Shown here in pieces: positions 7,726-17,205 of a stretch of 37,152 nt of DNA. The first letter of the stretch is position 1; each line of letters starts with the position of its first letter. The stretch comes from Roseococcus sp. (GTDB lineage Bacteria > Pseudomonadota > Alphaproteobacteria > Acetobacterales > Acetobacteraceae): assembly GCF_019747315.1 (NCBI RefSeq), contig NZ_JAIEQY010000015.1, positions 1 through 37,152 on the forward strand, read 5' to 3'. The notes beneath the pieces were generated by a model. It did not search any database, had not been told where the DNA came from, and saw nothing but the letters and a program-made list of their open reading frames with translations. A program made the translations under genes and the position numbers.

Positions 7726-8715
7726 CTAGCGGGAGCCTGGCCGGCCTGTCCTATGGATTTTGCGGCGCGAGCTATTCCCACCCGGCATAGGAGAGAGGCC
7801 CTGCGCCGCGATATCCGCCAGATGCGCCCGCAGCGCCGCGATGAAGGCCAGCCCAGCCTCGGGCAAGGGCCGGTCATCGGGCAGGATCAGCCCGGCCGGG
7901 CGAGGGGGTGCCGCCTCTTCCAGCGGCAGGACGCGCAAGCTCCCGCGCAGCAGGTCGCCCACCATCATGAGGCGCGGCATGACCGAGACCATGTCGCTCG
8001 CCAGCAGCATTTCCCGGATGAAGCCGTAGGAGCTGGAGCGCATCGGCGCCTGGGTGGCGAGGCCGAGGGCTGCCAGGCGCTCGTCGATCTCCTGCCCGAC
8101 GCGCTGGCTGACGGTGGGCAGCACCAGCTCGAAGCCGGCCAGCGCCGCGCGCGTGACCGGCTGGGCGAAGAGCGGGTGTTCCGCCCGGGCCAGGAAGGAA
8201 ATCGGCTCCTCCCACAGCGCCTCCCGGAGAAAGCCATCCGGCGTGGCGGGCGGATAGAGGCGGCCCACCACCAGGTCGATCTCACCGCTGGCGAGCAGCG
8301 GCAAAAGCTCCTCCATGCGGCCCTGTTGCAGGCGGAGCTGGATGTCGGGCCTGGACTGCTTCAGGCGGATCAGCGCGCCGGGCAGCACCCCCACGGCGGC
8401 CACCGGCAGCACGCCGATGGCCACCTGGGCGCTGTGCAGATGCTCCAGGGCCTCCTCGGCCCGGTGCAACTCGGCCAGCACCCGGCGGGCCAGGCGGGTG
8501 GCGATGCGCCCCGCCTCGGTGGGGCGCACGCCGCGGGCGTGGCGGGTGAAGAGGCTGGTGCCGAAGACCTGCTCTGCCTCCTGCAAGGCGCGGGTGAGGG
8601 CGGGCTGGCCCAGGCCGAGCCGGGCCGAGGCGCGCAGCAGGCTGCCCTCGGCCTCCACCGCGTCCATCACGCGCAGCCATTGCAGCTTGAGGCGGCGGTC
8701 CAGATGGCGGCGCAT
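7726..8715 (-). CDS. LysR-family transcriptional regulator
   Basis: A 329-residue regulator. The N-terminal winged helix-turn-helix covers residues 5-65 (EGSLLRASARLGLGQPALTRALQEAEQ, then LFTRHARGVRPTEAG). A periplasmic-binding-like effector domain begins near residue 95 (VAIGVLPVAAVGVLPGAL). The build resembles the PcaQ/GalR/CbbR type of aromatic-acid regulators. Unusually for LysR genes it is the first gene of, and codirectional with, the operon it presumably controls, 26 bases ahead of the dioxygenase. The 91-base gap to the divergent secG gene contains ATCA-N10-TGAT (8728-8745), a possible LysR-type half-site pair that overlaps the likely promoter. The short basic C-terminal tail is poorly conserved looking. 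Confidence 0.9.
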   Translation of the reverse strand: MRRHLDRRLKLQWLRVMDAVEAEGSLLRASARLGLGQPALTRALQEAEQVFGTSLFTRHARGVRPTEAGRIATRLARRVLAELHRAEEALEHLHSAQVAIGVLPVAAVGVLPGALIRLKQSRPDIQLRLQQGRMEELLPLLASGEIDLVVGRLYPPATPDGFLREALWEEPISFLARAEHPLFAQPVTRAALAGFELVLPTVSQRVGQEIDERLAALGLATQAPMRSSSYGFIREMLLASDMVSVMPRLMMVGDLLRGSLRVLPLEEAAPPRPAGLILPDDRPLPEAGLAFIAALRAHLADIAAQGLSPMPGGNSSRRKIHRTGRPGSR

Positions 8716-8806
8716 GCCTGCAAGCTATCAGGGAAACGCATGATGGGCCATGGCCGCGCGCATCCGCGCTAGCCATTCGCGGCGACCCGGGCTAGAGGGG
8801 CGCATC

Positions 8807-9118
8807 ATGTCCACCATTCTCACCATCATCTTCCTGCTGGTCACCCTGGCGCTGATCGGGGTCATCCTCGTGCAGCGCAGCGAGGGTGGCGGGCTTGGCA
8901 TCGGCTCCTCGCAGGGCATGGGGTCCTTCATGGGCGGCCGCGGTACGGCCAACCTGCTGACGCGCACCACGGCGATCCTCGGCACCATCTTCTTCATCCT
9001 GGCGCTGACCCTGGCGCTGCTGGACCGCGGGACATCGGTGAACCGCTCGATCCTCGATGCGCCCGCGCCCGTCGTGGCGCCGAATGTGCCGGCCCTTCCG
9101 GCGGTTCCGACAAACTGA
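8807..9118 (+). CDS. secG: Preprotein translocase subunit SecG
   Basis: Small inner-membrane subunit that assists SecYE in protein export. The 103-residue product has two hydrophobic helices (residues 3-19 and about 52-72) flanking the conserved cytosolic loop with VQRSEGGGLGIG and a Gly/Met-rich stretch, as in all SecG proteins. The C-terminal tail is Pro/Ala/Val-rich and variable, as usual. An in-frame ATG at 8750 adds an Arg-rich 19-residue extension. The ATG at 8807 is chosen because it begins at the first helix and has GAGGGGCG just upstream. It is followed by pyrG after 58 bases, the order seen in many alphaproteobacteria. Confidence 0.92.
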   Translation: MSTILTIIFLLVTLALIGVILVQRSEGGGLGIGSSQGMGSFMGGRGTANLLTRTTAILGTIFFILALTLALLDRGTSVNRSILDAPAPVVAPNVPALPAVPTN

Positions 9119-9123
9119 CCCGG

Positions 9124-9139
9124 CCCCCCATCCGGGGGG
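9124..9139 (+). terminator. Hairpin between secG and pyrG
   Basis: CCCCCC (9124-9129), loop ATCC, GGGGGG (9134-9139): a six-pair all-GC stem starting six bases after the secG stop. No T-run follows, so complete termination is unlikely. It may tune read-through into pyrG. Confidence 0.35.
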
Positions 9140-9167
9140 TGTGACAGCGCCCGGGAAATGGCTATGA

Positions 9168-10810
<1,643 letters not shown>

Positions 10811-10811
<1 letters not shown>

Positions 10812-11626
10812 TGGATGTGACCATTCGCGACCTGGTGATCGGGCAGACACGCCCGCTCGCCTTCATCTGCGGCCCCTGCCAGATCGAAAGCCGCGCCCAT
10901 GCGCTGGAGATGGCGGATGCCATCGCGGCGATGGCGCGCGATCTCGGCGTGCCGATGATCTACAAGTCGAGCTTCGACAAGGCGAACCGCACCAGCGTGA
11001 ATGCCCAGCGCGGCATCGGCATGGCCGAGGGCCTCGCTATCCTGGCCGAGGTGCGCGAACGCACCGGACTGCCCGTGCTCACCGATGTCCACAATGCCGA
11101 GCAATGCGCGCCGGCCGCCGAGGCGGTGGATGTGCTGCAAATCCCCGCCTTCCTCTCGCGCCAGACAGATCTTCTGCTCGCCGCCGGCGAGACGGGGGCT
11201 GCGATCAATGTGAAGAAGGGGCAGTTCCTGGCGCCCTGGGACCTGAAGAATGTCGCGGCCAAGATCGCGAGCACCGGCAACCAGCGGATTCTGCTCTGCG
11301 AGCGTGGCGCCAGCTTCGGCTACAACACGCTGGTCTCCGACATGCGCAGCCTGCCGATCATGGCCGAGACCGGCTATCCTATCGTTTACGACGCCACGCA
11401 CAGCGTGCAGCAGCCGGGCGGGCAGGGCGGTTCCTCCGGCGGGCAGCGCGAATTCGCGCCGGTGCTGGCGCGCGCCGCCGTGGCCGTGGGCGTGGCGGCC
11501 GTCTTCATCGAGTGCCATGAGAACCCGGATGCGGCGCCCAGCGACGGTCCGAACATGATCCCGATCCGGGAGATGCCGGCGCTGATCGCCCGCCTCAAGG
11601 CCTTCGACCAACTCTCCAAGGGCTGA
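10811..11626 (+). CDS. kdsA: 3-deoxy-8-phosphooctulonate synthase (KdsA)
   Basis: Condenses phosphoenolpyruvate with arabinose 5-phosphate to form KDO-8-phosphate for lipopolysaccharide. The 271-residue product shows [12 protein letters not shown], the DVHNAEQC segment, [21 protein letters not shown] and [15 protein letters not shown], all hallmarks of the family. The N-terminal GPCQIES motif carries a Cys where the E. coli enzyme has Asn. In the family this Cys marks the metal-dependent subclass, so a divalent metal requirement is expected. Coupled to pyrG by a one-base overlap. The usual downstream neighbour in alphaproteobacteria, eno, is absent here. Confidence 0.97.
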
Positions 11627-11767
11627 TCAGCGACGCAGGTCGGGCCGGAGGGGCGTTGCACCAGCGGCCAGCCCCAGGCGCGCCGTGTGCAGCGCCGTGC
11701 GAAGCGCACGCCTTGCGCGTCAGCCGCCCGCTCCCCAGCATGCGGGGCGAACCCCAAGGAGCGAGTC

Positions 11768-12292
11768 ATGGCCCAGCCCCAAGTGCCCATCGAGGTGGAC
11801 CCCGAGACCGGGATCTGGACCACCAATGGCCTGCCCATGATGTACCTGCCGCGCCACTTCATGGTGAACATGCAGCAGGCCATCGAGGGCGCCATGGGTG
11901 TGGAAGCCTATCGGGCCATCCTCTATCAATCCTGCCACCTCTCGGCGCTGCAATGGTGCCGGGCGGAGGCGAAGACGCATGGGCTCTCGCCGGAGGAGAC
12001 CTTCCGGCACTACCTGAAGCGCATGTCCCAGCGTGGGCATGGGCAGGTGGAGATCGCGTCCCTCGACATCGCGGCGGGCCGCGCAGAGGTGATCGTGCGG
12101 AACTCGGCCTATGCGTTGGGCTATGGCGCGGGGGCCGGGCGGCGCGTCTGCTACGTCTTCGAAGGCAGCTTCGCCGGCGGCATGGCCTATGTGCTGGAGG
12201 CCTCGGGCATCGCGGGCGAGCCCAGCTGCCGCGAGACCGCCTGCTTCGCCGAGGGCGCGCCGGAGTGCCGCTTCGAAGTCACGCCCGCCTGA
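11768..12292 (+). CDS. V4R-type small-molecule-binding domain protein (DUF5943-like)
   Basis: The 174-residue product starts at the ATG at 11768, which has a strong AAGGAGCG seven bases before it. The in-frame start at 11687 lacks one. It is soluble, with no signal peptide or membrane span. The C-terminal third ends with CRETACFAEGAPECRFEV, the Cys pattern and 'G..CRFE' end of V4R domains, which bind small hydrophobic ligands in regulators such as XylR/DmpR. From memory the whole resembles DUF5943 proteins found near dimethylglycine demethylase genes. Here it stands alone after kdsA, separated by 141 bases with no clear function visible. Its last 14 bases overlap the convergent tctA. The function is unknown; a ligand-sensing or accessory role is a guess. 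Confidence 0.75.
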   Translation: MAQPQVPIEVDPETGIWTTNGLPMMYLPRHFMVNMQQAIEGAMGVEAYRAILYQSCHLSALQWCRAEAKTHGLSPEETFRHYLKRMSQRGHGQVEIASLDIAAGRAEVIVRNSAYALGYGAGAGRRVCYVFEGSFAGGMAYVLEASGIAGEPSCRETACFAEGAPECRFEVTPA

Positions 12293-13787
12293 CGCGCCGC
12301 CAGAGCCCCCGGACGGCACGGTTGCCGGCGGGGATGTTCATCACCAGCGTGAGGAAGACGATCGCAGCCAGCACGGCGCAGACCGGCCGGGTGAAGAAGG
12401 GCGTGAGATCGCCATCGGAAATCACGAGGCCGCGGCGCAGGCTCTTGTCCATCAGGTCGCCCAGCACGAGGCCCAGCACGAAGGGCGCGGCGTGGTAGCC
12501 ATAGCGCCGCAGGGCAAAGATGATCACGCCCGTGAAGAGCATCGTGTAGACGTCGAACAGGCGTGAGGCGATGCTGAAGCTGCCCACCACGCAAAGCACG
12601 CAGATGATGGGCATGATGATGGTGCGCGGCACGCGCAGCACCAGCAGCAGCGGCCGCACCAGGAACAGTCCGAAGAAGAGGATGGCGAGCGTCGCATAGA
12701 CGTTCATCGCCACCACGTCATAGACGAAGCTGGGGTTCTCGATCATCAGCATCGGCCCGGGCCGCACGCCATGGATCATCATCGCCGCCAGCAGCACGGC
12801 GGCCGGCGCCGAGCCTGGGATGGCGAGTGCCAGGGCCGGGATGATGCCGCCGGGGATGGAGGCATTGTCGCCTGTCTCGGCCGCGATCAGGCCCTCCACG
12901 CTGCCCTTGCCGAATTCCTCCGGGTTCTTGCTGGCGCGCTTGGCGGCGGCATAGCTGGACCAGGCGGCCATGTCCTCGCCCACGCCGGGGAGGATGCCGA
13001 TATAGACCCCGATCACGCCGCTGCGCAGCACGGTGCGCCAGTATCGGATCACGTCGCGGATGCGCGGCAGGATGCTGTCCACCGCCATGAGTTTCGGGCG
13101 GTGTCCGCGCTCGGCCATCACGGTCAGCACCTCGGCGAAGCCGAAGGCGCCGACCAGCACGGGGATCAGCGAGAGGCCGCCAGCCAGGTTCACATCGCCA
13201 TAGGCAAAGCGCTCATAGCCATGGATGCCGTCCTGGCCGATCAGGGCCACGAAGAGGCCGGCCACGCCCATGATCCAACCCTTGAGCGGATCCTCGCCGG
13301 TGATGGAGCCGGACATCATCACGCCGAAAAGCGCGAGCCAGAAGAACTCATAGGATTGGAAGGTGAGGGCGACCTCGCCCAGCGCCGGCGTGATGAGTGC
13401 CAGGCAGAGAATGCCGAACAGGCTGCCCGCCACGCTGCCGGCGGTGGCGATGCCCATGGCGCGCCCCGCCTGGCCCTTGCGGGCAAGCTGGTAGCCATCG
13501 AGGCAGGCCGCCGCATTGGCCGCGGTGCCCGGGATGTTCAGCAGGATGGCCGAGCGGCTGCCGCCATAGATGGCACCCACATAGGCGCAGATCAGGATCA
13601 GGATGGCGTCGTTTGCCGGCAGCTTGATCGTCAGCGTCGTCAGCAGCGAAATCGCCAGTGTCGCAGAAAGCCCAGGCATGCAGCCGACGAGGATGCCGAG
13701 CAGCGTGGCGCCGAAGGTGTAGATGAGGGCCTTGGGCTCCAGGAAGGAGAGCAGGGAGCCGCCCAGCATGCCGAGGCCTTCGAACAT
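12279..13787 (-). CDS. tctA: Tripartite tricarboxylate transporter large membrane subunit (TctA)
   Basis: The 502-residue integral membrane protein has about 11-12 hydrophobic spans. It carries the family signatures near the N-terminus (LLGILVGCMPGLSATLAISLL, then YVGAIYGGSRSAILLNIPGTAANAAACLDGYQLARKGQAGRA) and a repeat-related segment around residue 290-345 (GILPGVGEDMAAWSSYAAAK, GDNASIPGGIIPALALAIPGS). It forms the transport channel with TctB and receives substrate from the TctC receptor encoded two genes upstream. Its ATG at 13787 overlaps the tctB stop by one base; the open frame upstream of that is tctB antiframe and was excluded. The 3' end overlaps the convergent V4R gene by 14 bases. 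Substrate unknown. Confidence 0.95.
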   Translation of the reverse strand: MFEGLGMLGGSLLSFLEPKALIYTFGATLLGILVGCMPGLSATLAISLLTTLTIKLPANDAILILICAYVGAIYGGSRSAILLNIPGTAANAAACLDGYQLARKGQAGRAMGIATAGSVAGSLFGILCLALITPALGEVALTFQSYEFFWLALFGVMMSGSITGEDPLKGWIMGVAGLFVALIGQDGIHGYERFAYGDVNLAGGLSLIPVLVGAFGFAEVLTVMAERGHRPKLMAVDSILPRIRDVIRYWRTVLRSGVIGVYIGILPGVGEDMAAWSSYAAAKRASKNPEEFGKGSVEGLIAAETGDNASIPGGIIPALALAIPGSAPAAVLLAAMMIHGVRPGPMLMIENPSFVYDVVAMNVYATLAILFFGLFLVRPLLLVLRVPRTIIMPIICVLCVVGSFSIASRLFDVYTMLFTGVIIFALRRYGYHAAPFVLGLVLGDLMDKSLRRGLVISDGDLTPFFTRPVCAVLAAIVFLTLVMNIPAGNRAVRGLWRRVRRA

Positions 13788-14278
13788 CAGGGCAGCCGCA
13801 CCAGGAACAACTCCTGGAAGATGTATGTCAGCGCCGCGGCGCCGATCACGGCGACGAGCGAGGCACGGACCACCCCGCCCAGGACCGTGCCTGAAGCGCG
13901 CCGCTCGGGCCATTCGAAGAGGAAGACGGCGAGGAAGAGGAAAATGCCGGCGGCGAGCCAGAAGGGCGGCCCATGGCCCAGCACGCCAAGCCCGAAGCCC
14001 AGGCAGAGCAGCAGCGCGAGGCCGATCCGCCAGGGTGCCGCATCGGCATTGGCCGCCAGTTCCGGCCCCACGCCGCGCCAGCCGCGCAGCGCCAGGATGC
14101 CGCCGAAGAGGATGAGCAGGAGGCCCAGCAGCCCAGGCACCAGACCCGGGATGGTATAGGGATTGATGTGCTGTGCCTCCAGGCGCGGCATGCGCCAGGA
14201 TTCGAAGGCGATGACGGCGCCGAGCGCGGCCCAGCCCAGGCCGAAGAAGAGATCAGCCCGCTGCGCCCGCGCGCTCAA
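13787..14278 (-). CDS. tctB: Tripartite tricarboxylate transporter small membrane subunit (TctB)
   Basis: The 163-residue product has four predicted membrane helices (around residues 10-26, 43-65, 88-122 as a pair, and 135-160) and the opening ADLFFGLGWAALGAVIAFESWRMP, followed by the segment with IPGLVPGLLGLLLILFG that is typical of TctB. It is the small, poorly conserved membrane partner of TctA. Its start overlaps the tctC stop (ATGA) and its stop overlaps the tctA start, giving a tightly coupled C-B-A operon. Confidence 0.9.
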   Translation of the reverse strand: MSARAQRADLFFGLGWAALGAVIAFESWRMPRLEAQHINPYTIPGLVPGLLGLLLILFGGILALRGWRGVGPELAANADAAPWRIGLALLLCLGFGLGVLGHGPPFWLAAGIFLFLAVFLFEWPERRASGTVLGGVVRASLVAVIGAAALTYIFQELFLVRLP

Positions 14279-15282
14279 AGCCGCTGGATGCCCACCGTAT
14301 CGGGCGAAACCCGCCCGAGGCCGGCATCATGGTAGAGCCAGGCGGTCTGCCGGATCATCACCCAGGCGGCATCGAAGGCGGCCTGGCCATGCAGCGGCGT
14401 GAAGAGGGCGGCGCGCTGGTCGGCGTAATCCTTCAGGCGCTGGCTGTTCCGGATGCGGCTCTCCCAGACCATGCCCATCGCATGGAGCACTGGCGCCGGC
14501 ACCGTCTTGGGCGCCCAGATGCCGAAATAGTTGAGCGGCGTGGGCACATTCGGCAGCCAGCGGCGGATCGAGGGGATTTCGCCGAAGCCTTGCAGCGTGA
14601 CGGGGTTCTCGGCCTGCACCGCGAGGGGAACGAGGCGGCGGCCACGGATCATCTCGGCCATTTCCACGAGCAGCGCCGCGGTGGCCGGAACCTCGCCCGC
14701 CACGGCGGCCAGCACGGCGGGGTTGCCGCCATCATAGGTGGCGTGGCGGTAGTTCACGGCAGGGGCGGCGGCGCGCACCGCCTCCATCATGTTGCGCCCG
14801 GCCGAGGAGACGCCAGCAGTGCCTACGGCGACATCCCGGCGGGCCTGCATGGCGGTGAGGAGCGCGCCGAAATCGGCGAAGCCCGAGCGCGGATTGACCG
14901 CGATGGTGTTGATGTTGGCGACGGTGAGGAAGAGGCTCCAATCCGAAAGCTGCGTATCAAGCAGGCCAAGCACGCGGTAGCAGCCGACATCCACCGCCGC
15001 GCCAGCCGCCCATGTGTAGCCATCCGGGGCGGCCTGCATCGCATTGCGCGTGCCGATGCTGCCTGAGGCGCCGGGCTGGTTCACGATGACGAAGCGCTGG
15101 CCGAAGGCTTCCTCCAGCTCGGCGGCGGTGACGCGCGCCATCTGGTCTGTGCTGCCGCCCGCCGCCCAGGGGACGATGATGGTCACGGGGCGCTCGGGCC
15201 GCCAGGGCAGGGTCTGCGCGGAGACGCTCAGCGCCGGCAAGGCCAGGGCGGAGGCGGCCAGGAAGGTGCGGCGATTCGTCAT
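14275..15282 (-). CDS. tctC: Tripartite tricarboxylate transporter substrate receptor (TctC/Bug)
   Basis: A 335-residue periplasmic receptor with a twin-Arg-like start (MTNRRTFLAASALALPALSVSA, cleavage after VSA). It has the Bug signatures RPVTIIVPWAAGGSTDQMAR and VNQPGASGSIG, then PDGYTW. As the first gene of the tctC-tctB-tctA set it provides the specificity of the transporter. It is only about 33% alike by eye to the other receptor at 4166-5131, so the two probably bind different ligands. An inverted repeat lies 20 bases upstream of the start. Its position behind the DHDPS-family lyase and epimerase genes suggests that the imported acid is their substrate or precursor. Confidence 0.93.
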   Translation of the reverse strand: MTNRRTFLAASALALPALSVSAQTLPWRPERPVTIIVPWAAGGSTDQMARVTAAELEEAFGQRFVIVNQPGASGSIGTRNAMQAAPDGYTWAAGAAVDVGCYRVLGLLDTQLSDWSLFLTVANINTIAVNPRSGFADFGALLTAMQARRDVAVGTAGVSSAGRNMMEAVRAAAPAVNYRHATYDGGNPAVLAAVAGEVPATAALLVEMAEMIRGRRLVPLAVQAENPVTLQGFGEIPSIRRWLPNVPTPLNYFGIWAPKTVPAPVLHAMGMVWESRIRNSQRLKDYADQRAALFTPLHGQAAFDAAWVMIRQTAWLYHDAGLGRVSPDTVGIQRL

Positions 15283-15302
15283 GTCTGCTTCCTCAAGCGT
15301 CG

Positions 15303-15320
15303 GGTAACCCGTTGGTTATC
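15303..15320. promoter_or_regulatory. Inverted repeat upstream of tctC
   Basis: GGTAACC-CGTT-GGTTATC, with one G-T mismatch position, lies 20 bases before the tctC start in the 89-base gap after the GNAT gene. Its A/T content and place suit a repressor operator or an mRNA 5' hairpin. No specific regulator family can be named from it. Confidence 0.3.
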
Positions 15321-15371
15321 GCGATGCTGCGCCCGCGCTTCGGGACGCGTCAAGGATCAGCGGTGGGGGGA

Positions 15372-16202
15372 TCAGCCGAACTCCGGCCCGGCAAGCAGCG
15401 GCGAGAGGCTGGAATCGCCCGGCAGGGGGCCGCCGAGGGACATGCGGGTGAAGGGACGCTCCGCCACGCCGCCGGCCGCCACGCAGGACGCGAGCAGCAC
15501 CGTCGCCGTGTCCCGGATGTCAACCAGGCAGGGCTGCGCCAATGCCGCGCCGGCAGCGGCGAGCAACGCTTGCGCGGTGGCGGCATCGCGCGCCACGAGC
15601 GGGCCGATCTGTGGGTGGCGATGGCCTTCGCGCGCCAGGACGAAGCTGCCATCGGCTGCGATGAACGCCGCTTGCGGCAGGCGGGCGAAGAAGTCGCGCA
15701 GCAGCGCTGTGCGAGGCGCGCCGAAGGCCTCCGCGTCGCGCGCGATCACGGCGGGAAGCTCCTCCGCCCGTATCGGCCGCACCGCCACGCCCGATGGCGC
15801 GACCACCCCGGGAAGCCGCCAGCGCGCGAAGCCCGAGCGTGCCGCGAAGCCCAGCCTCTCATAGACCGGCCGCCCGGCCGGCGTGGCGTCGAGCGCGATG
15901 CAGGCGGTGCCCGCGAGGCTCTCGATGGCCCAGCGCATCAGCCGGGTCGCATGGCCCTTGCGGCGGAGGTCGGGCCGCACCAGCACCATGGAGACCCAGG
16001 CCAGATGGGGCGCATAGCGCAGCGTGGCGGCGGTGGCAGCCAGTGCCGCGCCTCCGTCATCCAGCGCTTCCACGCGGCCTTGGGTGGCGAATAGACGCCA
16101 ATCCGCCTCGGTCTGGTTCCAGCCGATCAGCGCCGAGAGGGCGGCGGCGCGCGGCAGGTCAAGCAAGCCAGGTCTCGCGGTTCGCCGCCACGAATGCGTC
16201 AT
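15372..16202 (-). CDS. GNAT-family N-acetyltransferase with C-terminal extension
   Basis: The 276-residue product opens with a GNAT domain (residues 15-140) that includes the acetyl-CoA loop RRKGHA after the beta-4 strand MVLVRP, and PVYERLGF at its end. A second domain (residues 145-270) resembles the C-terminal part of YitH-like GNAT proteins, with PIRAEELPAVIARDAEAFGAPRTALLRDF. The acetyl acceptor is unknown. The ATG at 16202 overlaps the upstream DHDPS-family gene by 44 bases. A TTG 12 codons later would shorten the overlap to 8 bases and is a reasonable alternative. It is probably part of the same minus-strand transcript as the lyase and transporter genes. Confidence 0.8.
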   Translation of the reverse strand: MTHSWRRTARPGLLDLPRAAALSALIGWNQTEADWRLFATQGRVEALDDGGAALAATAATLRYAPHLAWVSMVLVRPDLRRKGHATRLMRWAIESLAGTACIALDATPAGRPVYERLGFAARSGFARWRLPGVVAPSGVAVRPIRAEELPAVIARDAEAFGAPRTALLRDFFARLPQAAFIAADGSFVLAREGHRHPQIGPLVARDAATAQALLAAAGAALAQPCLVDIRDTATVLLASCVAAGGVAERPFTRMSLGGPLPGDSSLSPLLAGPEFG

Positions 16203-17205
16203 CCGTGAGGTCCGGGTAGCGTTCGGCCACGGCCGTCAGTGCCTCGGCCTGGCCGGGAGAGAGGCCCTCTGCAGGGTCGAGGCACCAGATGCCCTCCAGC
16301 AGGCCCTGGCGGCGCAGGATTTCGTGGCAACCGGCGATGACGCCGTGGAAGCCATGCGCGACATCGAAGACGGCGGCGTTCATCTCCGTCACCGCCGCAT
16401 CGAGCGCCAGCAGATCGGCCGGGACGTCACCGCGAACGGCCCGGCAGCGCGCCTGCAAATCCACGGCCGCACGCGTCCAGACCGACCAATGGCCGAGCAA
16501 GCCGCCCACGATGCGCAACTCATGCAGCTTGCCGCGATGCCCCAGGCGGAAGGGGGTCAGCAGGTCGGCCACGATGTGGTCGTCATTGCCGGTGTAGAGG
16601 GCGATGCGGTCTTGCGCGCCCGCTTCCAGCACGCCACGCAGCACATCCAGCGTGCGGTACCGGTCGAAGGGCGCGATCTTGATGGCGATGACGTTCTCGA
16701 TCTCCGCGAAGCGCCGCCAGAAATTCGCGGAAAGCGGCACGCCGCCTACCGCGGTCTGGAGGTAGAAGCCAAAGACCGGCATCTCCGCAGCGACGGCGCG
16801 GCAATGCGCGACGATCTCGTCCTCGCTGGCGCCCTTGAAGGCGGCGAGGCCAAGCAGGACGGCGTGATACCCCTCGCTGCGCGCCAGTTGCGCCTCGCGC
16901 ACCGCCTGCTCGGTGCGGCCGATGGCGCCGGCCACCAGCAGGGGCATCTGCGCGACCTCGCGTGCGGCCTCGGCGGCGATGCGCAGTACGGGCGCGTGCA
17001 TCCCCGCTTCGCGGATTGCGAATTGCGTGGTGTGGACGCCGACGGCCAGGCCGCCGGCGCCAGCGGCGAGGTAATAGCGCGAAAGCGTACGCTGCCGCCG
17101 TGCATCCAGCTTGCGCTCGGCGTTCAGCGCCAGCGGGTGTGCGGGGATGGCGCAGCCCTGGCGCAGCGTCTGCGGTAGCCCCGCGGGCCAATCTGTCCAG
17201 CGCAT
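16159..17205 (-). CDS. Dihydrodipicolinate synthase/N-acetylneuraminate lyase family aldolase
   Basis: A 348-residue class I aldolase of the DapA/NanA superfamily. The Schiff-base lysine is Lys176 (in VIAIKIAPFDRY) and the conserved Tyr is Tyr148 (in GFYLQT). The N-terminal YYLAAGAGGLAVGVHTTQFAI replaces the usual 'GTTGE' phosphate/carboxylate-binding loop of true DapA by GVHTTQ, so this is not the lysine-pathway enzyme. It is more likely a catabolic 2-oxo-acid lyase or dehydratase. It is about 50 residues longer than DapA, with an alpha-helical C-terminal extension. Its ATG overlaps the stop of the epimerase-like gene by one base (TGATG). The longer in-frame start at 17286 lies inside that gene and was rejected. 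Substrate unknown. Confidence 0.85.
   Translation of the reverse strand: MRWTDWPAGLPQTLRQGCAIPAHPLALNAERKLDARRQRTLSRYYLAAGAGGLAVGVHTTQFAIREAGMHAPVLRIAAEAAREVAQMPLLVAGAIGRTEQAVREAQLARSEGYHAVLLGLAAFKGASEDEIVAHCRAVAAEMPVFGFYLQTAVGGVPLSANFWRRFAEIENVIAIKIAPFDRYRTLDVLRGVLEAGAQDRIALYTGNDDHIVADLLTPFRLGHRGKLHELRIVGGLLGHWSVWTRAAVDLQARCRAVRGDVPADLLALDAAVTEMNAAVFDVAHGFHGVIAGCHEILRRQGLLEGIWCLDPAEGLSPGQAEALTAVAERYPDLTDDAFVAANRETWLA

Noticed and set aside
12771..14159. 462-codon plus-strand frame across tctA/tctB
   Set aside because: Antisense to membrane-protein genes with unambiguous family motifs; product is a His/Gln/Ala-rich shadow.
16159..17205. Authentic lysine-pathway dapA
   Set aside because: The loop normally reading GTTGE is GVHTTQ, the protein is about 50 residues longer, and the neighbours are catabolic and transport genes.
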